Below, piece after piece: positions 21,140 to 24,670 of a stretch of 24,670 nucleotides of DNA; within the stretch, counting starts at the first letter, position 1, and every line of letters starts with the position of its first letter. The notes below the pieces were generated by a model, which saw only the letters and a list, made by a program, of their open reading frames with translations, did not search any database and was not told the DNA's origin. Where the stretch lies: NCBI GenBank assembly GCA_002363695.1, contig DEWO01000094.1, positions 1 through 24,670 on the forward strand. Reading direction: 5' to 3'. Made by a program: the position numbers and the translations under genes. This DNA comes from Prevotella sp. UBA3208 (GTDB taxonomy: Bacteria; Bacteroidota; Bacteroidia; Bacteroidales; Bacteroidaceae).

Positions 21140-22415
21140 GGTGCTGTTGGTGGGGTTGCTGCTTTGTATGGCATTAGAGAGTGGGGCGCAGAGTGCGTTC
21201 AACATGATTACCCGTAACCGCAACATCTCGGCCAGCAACTATTGCATCTATCCTGACAGTGTGGAGCCGCCAATGACAGAGGCTCCGGCAGGCAAGAAAC
21301 CTTTCTATATCTCCCATTATGGTCGTCATGGCTCACGCTATCTCGGCAATCGTAAGGGCTATGACATTCCATATCGCATCTTGGCCAAGGCCGACAGTTT
21401 AGGCAAGCTGACACCAAAGGGCAAACAGGTGATGGAGGAACTGGAGATGATTCTCCGCGACTCAGAAGGACGTTGGGGCGACCTCACAGGACTGGGCAAG
21501 CGCCAGCATCGTGACATTGCCCGGCGTATGATGGCTCACTTCCCAGAGGTCTTCGAAGGCAGTGCCCATATTGATGCCCGTAGCACGACGGTCAACCGCT
21601 GTGTCGTTTCTATGGGAGCAGCCATGCAGCAGATGAAAGCCCTTCATCCGGCTTTGGACATCACCATGCGGGCATCCAAGGCTGATATGTGGTATATGAA
21701 CCATCAGGACAGTGTGTTGCGCAAACAGATGAACACGCCCGCCACGAAGGAGGCCTATAAGAAGTTTAGTGCCAAGCGCATTCAGAATCCGCGCCTCATG
21801 AACTTGTTGTTCAATGACACAGCATATATAAAACAGGTGGACGAGGAGTGGCTGAACTACTATCTGTTGAAGACGGCCCTCATCCAGCAGAATACCAAGA
21901 TGAGCGAGAAGCGCTGCATGGCAGACCTCTTCACCTACGAGGAGATTCACCAGTTCTGGCAGCGCGAGAATGCCTGGTGGTACTTTACCTATGGTCCCTC
22001 GCCGTTGAACGGAGGAAAGCAGCCCTTCACCCAGCGGTTCCTGTTGCGTAAGATGATAGAAGAGGCAGACAGCTGTATCCGACTGCCCAAGCCTGGCGCT
22101 CAGTTGCGCTTTGGTCATGAGACGGTGGTATTGCCTTTGACATGCCTGTTGGGCATCAACGGCTTCGACTACCAGACGATGGATTTGGAGCAGTTGGAGT
22201 CTTCAGGCTGGTGGGCCTGTCTGGTGTTCCCCATGGCTTCGAACATACAAATCGTATTCTATCGCAGCAGTCCCAAGGACAAGAATGTACTTATCAAAGT
22301 ACTGCTCAACGAAAAGGAAACGCGCTTGCCGCTGCCCGACAAACTCGCACCGTATTATCGTTGGAAGGACTTCCGTGAATACTACCTGAAGAAGATCGAC
22401 TCCTACGAAGAGTAA
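21120..22415 (+). CDS. Histidine acid phosphatase family protein, copy 2
   Basis: A 431-residue paralogue of the preceding gene, similar over its full length. The catalytic His70 lies in ISHYGRHGSRY; the His-Glu pair is in LRFGHETVVLPL. Shared blocks include PAGKKPFYISHYGRHGSRY, IPYRILAKADSLGKLTP, ENAWWYFTYGPSPLNGG and a YYLKK near the end. The start is at 21120 or 21126 (MWNNRVLLVGLLLCMALESGAQ, a signal peptide); both lie inside the end of copy 1, whose stop is at 21139, so translation is probably coupled. The tandem copies may differ in substrate preference, for example different inositol phosphates; this cannot be read from the sequence. Confidence 0.87.
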   Translation: MPMWNNRVLLVGLLLCMALESGAQSAFNMITRNRNISASNYCIYPDSVEPPMTEAPAGKKPFYISHYGRHGSRYLGNRKGYDIPYRILAKADSLGKLTPKGKQVMEELEMILRDSEGRWGDLTGLGKRQHRDIARRMMAHFPEVFEGSAHIDARSTTVNRCVVSMGAAMQQMKALHPALDITMRASKADMWYMNHQDSVLRKQMNTPATKEAYKKFSAKRIQNPRLMNLLFNDTAYIKQVDEEWLNYYLLKTALIQQNTKMSEKRCMADLFTYEEIHQFWQRENAWWYFTYGPSPLNGGKQPFTQRFLLRKMIEEADSCIRLPKPGAQLRFGHETVVLPLTCLLGINGFDYQTMDLEQLESSGWWACLVFPMASNIQIVFYRSSPKDKNVLIKVLLNEKETRLPLPDKLAPYYRWKDFREYYLKKIDSYEE

Positions 22416-22426
22416 TCTCGCCTTTT

Positions 22427-22443
22427 AACTTGAGTTTCAAGTT
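22427..22443. terminator. Weak hairpin between convergent genes
   Basis: AACTTGA (22427-22433) pairs with TCAAGTT (22437-22443) around a 3-base loop, between the stop codons of the phosphatase and sufE. The stem is AT-rich and only a broken T-run (TTTCACCTTTT) follows on the plus strand, so its strength as a terminator is doubtful. Confidence 0.3.
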
Positions 22444-22863
22444 TCACCTTTTCGACAGTGCCAAAGCGTACATCCGCATCTGCTTCACCATGGCCAGCAG
22501 ACCATTCGAGCGGGTGGGAGAGAGATGCTCCTTCAGTCCAATCTTCTCGATGAAGTACAGGTCGGCATCCAGGATTTCCTGCGGCGTATGACCTGACAGC
22601 ACACGGATGAGCAGCGCCACAATACCCTTCACTATCAGGGCATCACTCTCTGCCGTAAAGCGTATCACTCCGTCTTCGTAGTCGGCCTGCAGCCACACAC
22701 GGCTCTGGCAGCCGTCTATCAGGTTGCTCTCCACCTTGTACTGTTCGTCCAGTGGCTCCTGTTCGTTGCCCAGGTCAATCAGCAGTTGGTACTTGTCCAT
22801 CCAGTCGTCAAAACCGGAGAACTCCTCTATAATCTCGTCTTGTATCTCGTTAATGGTTGCCAT
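22444..22863 (-). CDS. sufE: SufE-family cysteine desulfuration protein
   Basis: A 139-residue cytoplasmic protein of the SufE family, which accepts sulfur from the cysteine desulfurase SufS and passes it to the Fe-S assembly scaffold. The conserved IDGCQSRVW with the sulfur-carrying Cys52 is present, followed by the typical ESDALIVKGIVALLIRVLSGHTPQEIL and the helical end GLKEHLSPTRSNGLLAMVKQM. The start at 22863 (MATINE) was chosen; an in-frame ATG three codons upstream is formed by a heptamer repeat. It lies 12 bp after the U32 gene, so the two are probably one operon. This makes sense because U32 proteins of this kind carry an Fe-S cluster. No sufS is in the window. Confidence 0.93.
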   Translation of the reverse strand: MATINEIQDEIIEEFSGFDDWMDKYQLLIDLGNEQEPLDEQYKVESNLIDGCQSRVWLQADYEDGVIRFTAESDALIVKGIVALLIRVLSGHTPQEILDADLYFIEKIGLKEHLSPTRSNGLLAMVKQMRMYALALSKR

Positions 22864-22865
22864 AA

Positions 22866-22886
22866 TTCTCAACTTTCAATTCTCAA
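22866..22886. repeat. Heptamer repeat at the U32/sufE junction
   Basis: TTCTCAA, CTTTCAA and TTCTCAA follow one another. They cover the leader of sufE and encode the last residues and the stop codon (22876-22878) of the U32 gene, so the repeat appears to have shaped the end of that protein. Confidence 0.65.
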
Positions 22887-24117
22887 CTATCTTAAACAGT
22901 TTGTCACTCGGGCGGACCTTCTCAGGCACCTTGATGCTGACGCGTGTACCCTGCTGGGCCGTCTGGATGCTGCTGTCGTCGTCGTGAATCTCATCCACGG
23001 TGACATACAGCGCTCCCGTCGTGGGCCCCGTAATGAGCATCTTGTCACCCACAGAGAAGGTGTCGGCCTCTACCGTAAACTCTGCCACACCCAAGCGCGA
23101 AAAGTACTTCACGCCCTTGCCGATATACTGCTTGCGCTCGGTGGCGTTCGAACCGTAGTTCTTGTTCCACTCGCCCAACAGCTGTCCCTGGTAGTAGCCG
23201 TCCCAGAAACCGCGGTTGAAGACCGTTGCCAGCCGTTCGTCCCACTGGTCCTTCTTCTCCTCCGTAAAGGTGTTGTCCAGCACGCTCTGGATGGCCTCGC
23301 GGTAGCACTGTACCACCGTCAGCACATATTCCGGTCCGCGGGCACGACCCTCAATCTTGAATACCCGCACCCCGCTCTTCATCATGCGGTCAATGAAGCG
23401 GATGGTCTTCAGGTCCTTGGGCGACATGATGTACTTGTTGTCAATCTCCAGCTCCGTACCCGTCTCGCGGTCGGTGACGATGTACGAGCGGCGGCATATC
23501 TGCATACAGGCCCCCCGGTTGGCCGAGCGCCCCGTGTTGTCCAGGCTCATGTAGCACTTGCCGCTGATGGCCATGCACAGCGCACCGTGACAGAACATCT
23601 CGATGCGCACCAGCTCACCGCTGGGCCCCGTGATGTGCTGTTCCTCTATCTGGCGGTAGATGTCAGCCACCTGGTCCAGGTTCAGCTCGCGTGCCAGCAC
23701 CACCACATCGGCAAACTGGGCGTAGAACTTCAGTGCCTCGATGTTCGAGATGTTCAGCTGTGTCGAGAGGTGAACCTCCACACCCTTCTGCCGGCAGTAG
23801 GTCATCACTGCCACGTCGCTGGCTATGATGGCTGAGATGTCAGCCTCCTTGGCAGCATCCACTATCCGCCGCATCAGCTCCAGGTCCTCGCCATAGATGA
23901 TGGTGTTCACCGTCAGGTACGACCTTACGCCGTGCTCCCTGCACGTGGCGGCAATCTCGCGCAAGTCGTCAATGGTAAAGTGGTTGGCCGAGTGCGACCG
24001 CATGTTCAGCTGTTCCACGCCGAAGTACACGCTGCCCGCCCCAGCCTTCAGCGCAGCAGCCAGCGAGTCACGGCTCCCCACAGGAGCCATAATCTCAAAG
24101 TCCGATAGTTCCATCAT
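22876..24117 (-). CDS. U32-family protein, TrhP-like (tRNA uridine hydroxylation)
   Basis: A 413-residue protein of the family called peptidase U32, most like the TrhP branch (YegQ; YrrN/YrrO in Bacillus) that acts with prephenate to form 5-hydroxyuridine at the tRNA wobble position. Evidence: the start FEIMAPVGSRDSLAAALKAGAGSVYFG, the cluster-binding cysteines in FCHGALCMAISGKCYMS and NRGACMQICRR (about 175-210), FKIEGRARGPEYV, and the C-terminal U32 barrel domain (about 330-410, YFSRLGVAEFTVEADTFSVGDKMLITGP). TrhP proteins are usually a little longer, near 450 residues. Other U32 members modify rRNA or act in ubiquinone synthesis, and old notes call them collagenases, so the substrate is likely but not proven. 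It leads a probable operon with sufE and has its own promoter. Confidence 0.87.
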   Translation of the reverse strand: MMELSDFEIMAPVGSRDSLAAALKAGAGSVYFGVEQLNMRSHSANHFTIDDLREIAATCREHGVRSYLTVNTIIYGEDLELMRRIVDAAKEADISAIIASDVAVMTYCRQKGVEVHLSTQLNISNIEALKFYAQFADVVVLARELNLDQVADIYRQIEEQHITGPSGELVRIEMFCHGALCMAISGKCYMSLDNTGRSANRGACMQICRRSYIVTDRETGTELEIDNKYIMSPKDLKTIRFIDRMMKSGVRVFKIEGRARGPEYVLTVVQCYREAIQSVLDNTFTEEKKDQWDERLATVFNRGFWDGYYQGQLLGEWNKNYGSNATERKQYIGKGVKYFSRLGVAEFTVEADTFSVGDKMLITGPTTGALYVTVDEIHDDDSSIQTAQQGTRVSIKVPEKVRPSDKLFKIVEN

Positions 24118-24143
24118 TCGTCCTTATTCGTAATTTCAGGCTG

Positions 24144-24175
24144 CAAAGGTACGAATACTTTCGCAATCTGCCAAA
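24144..24175 (-). promoter_or_regulatory. Promoter of the U32-sufE operon
   Basis: On the minus strand TTTG (24175-24172), a 20-nt spacer and TACCTTTG (24151-24144) match the Bacteroidetes consensus. The RNA would start near 24140, about 23 nt before the ATG at 24117. Confidence 0.82.
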
Positions 24176-24189
24176 CGTTTCGGCAGATT
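24165..24189. repeat. Palindrome over the -33 element of the U32 promoter
   Basis: AATCTGCC (24165-24172) pairs with GGCAGATT (24182-24189), and the centre contains a second palindrome, AAACGTTT. The promoter's TTTG element lies within it. It could be an operator, or a terminator for the transposase, though no T-run follows. Confidence 0.5.
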
Positions 24190-24206
24190 CTCTTTCTCTG
24201 GCCAAA

Positions 24207-24670
24207 AACAAGGTGATGCGCCAGTTCGGGATAAGATTAGAACAATGAGAGTTGATTAGTGTCCTCGATACAATACCCCTGAATAGCCTCAGGTTTGTTG
24301 TCGAAGAAACAATATGCTCCAAGTGCAGCGATAAGGTTCATCAGGAAATTGTTGACAGACCTATGTCTGGAGTGTACGAGATTTCCTTTGTCCTTGAGCA
24401 AATGGTTAATGCACTCGATGATGTACCTTTTTCTGAGCATAATTTTGTCCCATAGTGGCATCAACCTGTTCTTCATGTTGTTCCTGATTCCAGTGACCAG
24501 ATGTACTCCGTCGGCAAAGAGCGCATCAAACAGGTTGGGCGAGATATATCCCCTGTCAGCAAAGAGTTTCCCGTAGATTCTCTTGCCGAGCACAGCCCAT
24601 ACCTTCGGATCCCTGTCATCCACGTTGGCCCCTGTAAGACAGAACATTAACGTGAGTTCGACGTAAGAAA
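24207..24670 (-). mobile_element. IS982-family insertion sequence, one end (cut by window edge)
   Basis: The transposase identifies the element; its other end is outside the window. The boundary inside the window is uncertain. The sequence GATGCGCCAGTTCGGGATAA (24215-24234), just past the transposase stop codon, is a candidate terminal inverted repeat that cannot be tested without the other end. The element lies upstream of the U32 promoter and does not interrupt a recognisable gene here. Confidence 0.6.
24237..24670 (-). CDS. IS982-family transposase, C-terminal part
   Basis: The frame is open from the window edge to the stop codon at 24237, about 144 residues; the ATG at 24647 is internal. 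It reads as the last part of a DDE transposase of the IS982 family: CLTGANVDDRD, GKLFADRGYIS with a catalytic Asp, LVTGIRNNMKNRLMPLWDKIMLRKRYIIECINHLLKD containing the final catalytic Glu, and HSRHRSVNNFLMNLIAALGAYCFF. The visible part is intact, without stops or frameshifts, so the element may be active, but its first half is not visible. Confidence 0.9.
   Translation of the reverse strand, partial: SYVELTLMFCLTGANVDDRDPKVWAVLGKRIYGKLFADRGYISPNLFDALFADGVHLVTGIRNNMKNRLMPLWDKIMLRKRYIIECINHLLKDKGNLVHSRHRSVNNFLMNLIAALGAYCFFDNKPEAIQGYCIEDTNQLSLF

Noticed and set aside
22786..23835. Open frame of 349 codons on the plus strand
   Set aside because: It is antisense to the U32 gene, whose motifs are clear; the plus-strand reading has no recognisable domain.

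Overview
ORGANISM. The window looks like a Prevotellaceae (Bacteroidales) chromosome from a plant-fibre-degrading gut or rumen bacterium. Reasons: a SusC/SusD pair with surface lipoproteins, xylan enzymes arranged as a polysaccharide utilisation locus (PUL), promoters of the Bacteroidetes type (TTTG, 20 nt, TAnnTTTG), A-rich leaders instead of Shine-Dalgarno sites, and many short repeats at gene junctions. The species cannot be fixed from the sequence alone. LAYOUT. Positions 1-19043 hold the xylan PUL, all on the minus strand, so transcription runs from high to low coordinates. The first enzyme group is GH3 beta-glycosidase (19043-16662), a membrane sensor-regulator (16645-13793) and GH67 alpha-glucuronidase (13779-11899), closely packed. 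A 537-bp gene-free region rich in repeats follows (11362-11898), then a GH35-like enzyme with its own promoter (11361-9583). The uptake operon comes next: SusC (9438-6259), SusD (6220-4457), a surface glycan-binding lipoprotein (4418-3018), and a GH10 xylanase with two internal CBMs (2996-624), closed by a terminator (565-602). A GH2 enzyme is cut by the left edge (494-1). The right part is mostly housekeeping: an unrecognised cytoplasmic protein (19770-19087), two overlapping histidine phosphatases on the plus strand (19850-22415), SufE (22863-22444), a U32-family protein resembling the tRNA hydroxylation enzyme TrhP (24117-22876), and part of an IS982-family transposase cut by the right edge. 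HOW THE PARTS FIT. The surface xylanase and glycan-binding proteins would cut and hold xylan. SusCD would import oligosaccharides. GH67 removes (4-O-methyl)glucuronic acid, and GH3, GH35 and GH2 remove other sugars in the periplasm. The regulator probably senses xylo-oligosaccharides. UNUSUAL POINTS. (1) The regulator resembles a hybrid two-component system (HTCS) protein with the histidine kinase and receiver missing: propeller sensor, Y_Y_Y domain and one membrane helix lead straight into an AraC DNA-binding domain. (2) A family of small palindromic elements (8-bp hairpin plus TGTGGCGTTGC) sits inside the reading frames of three PUL genes, in both orientations and several frames, without breaking them; a different palindrome sits inside GH3. 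(3) Repeats of 7-8 bp lie at gene junctions, in the SusD signal peptide, in GH35 and in the regulator. (4) Two direct-repeat arrays phased to the DNA helix, one just upstream of the susC promoter and one in the large gap, are candidate operators.
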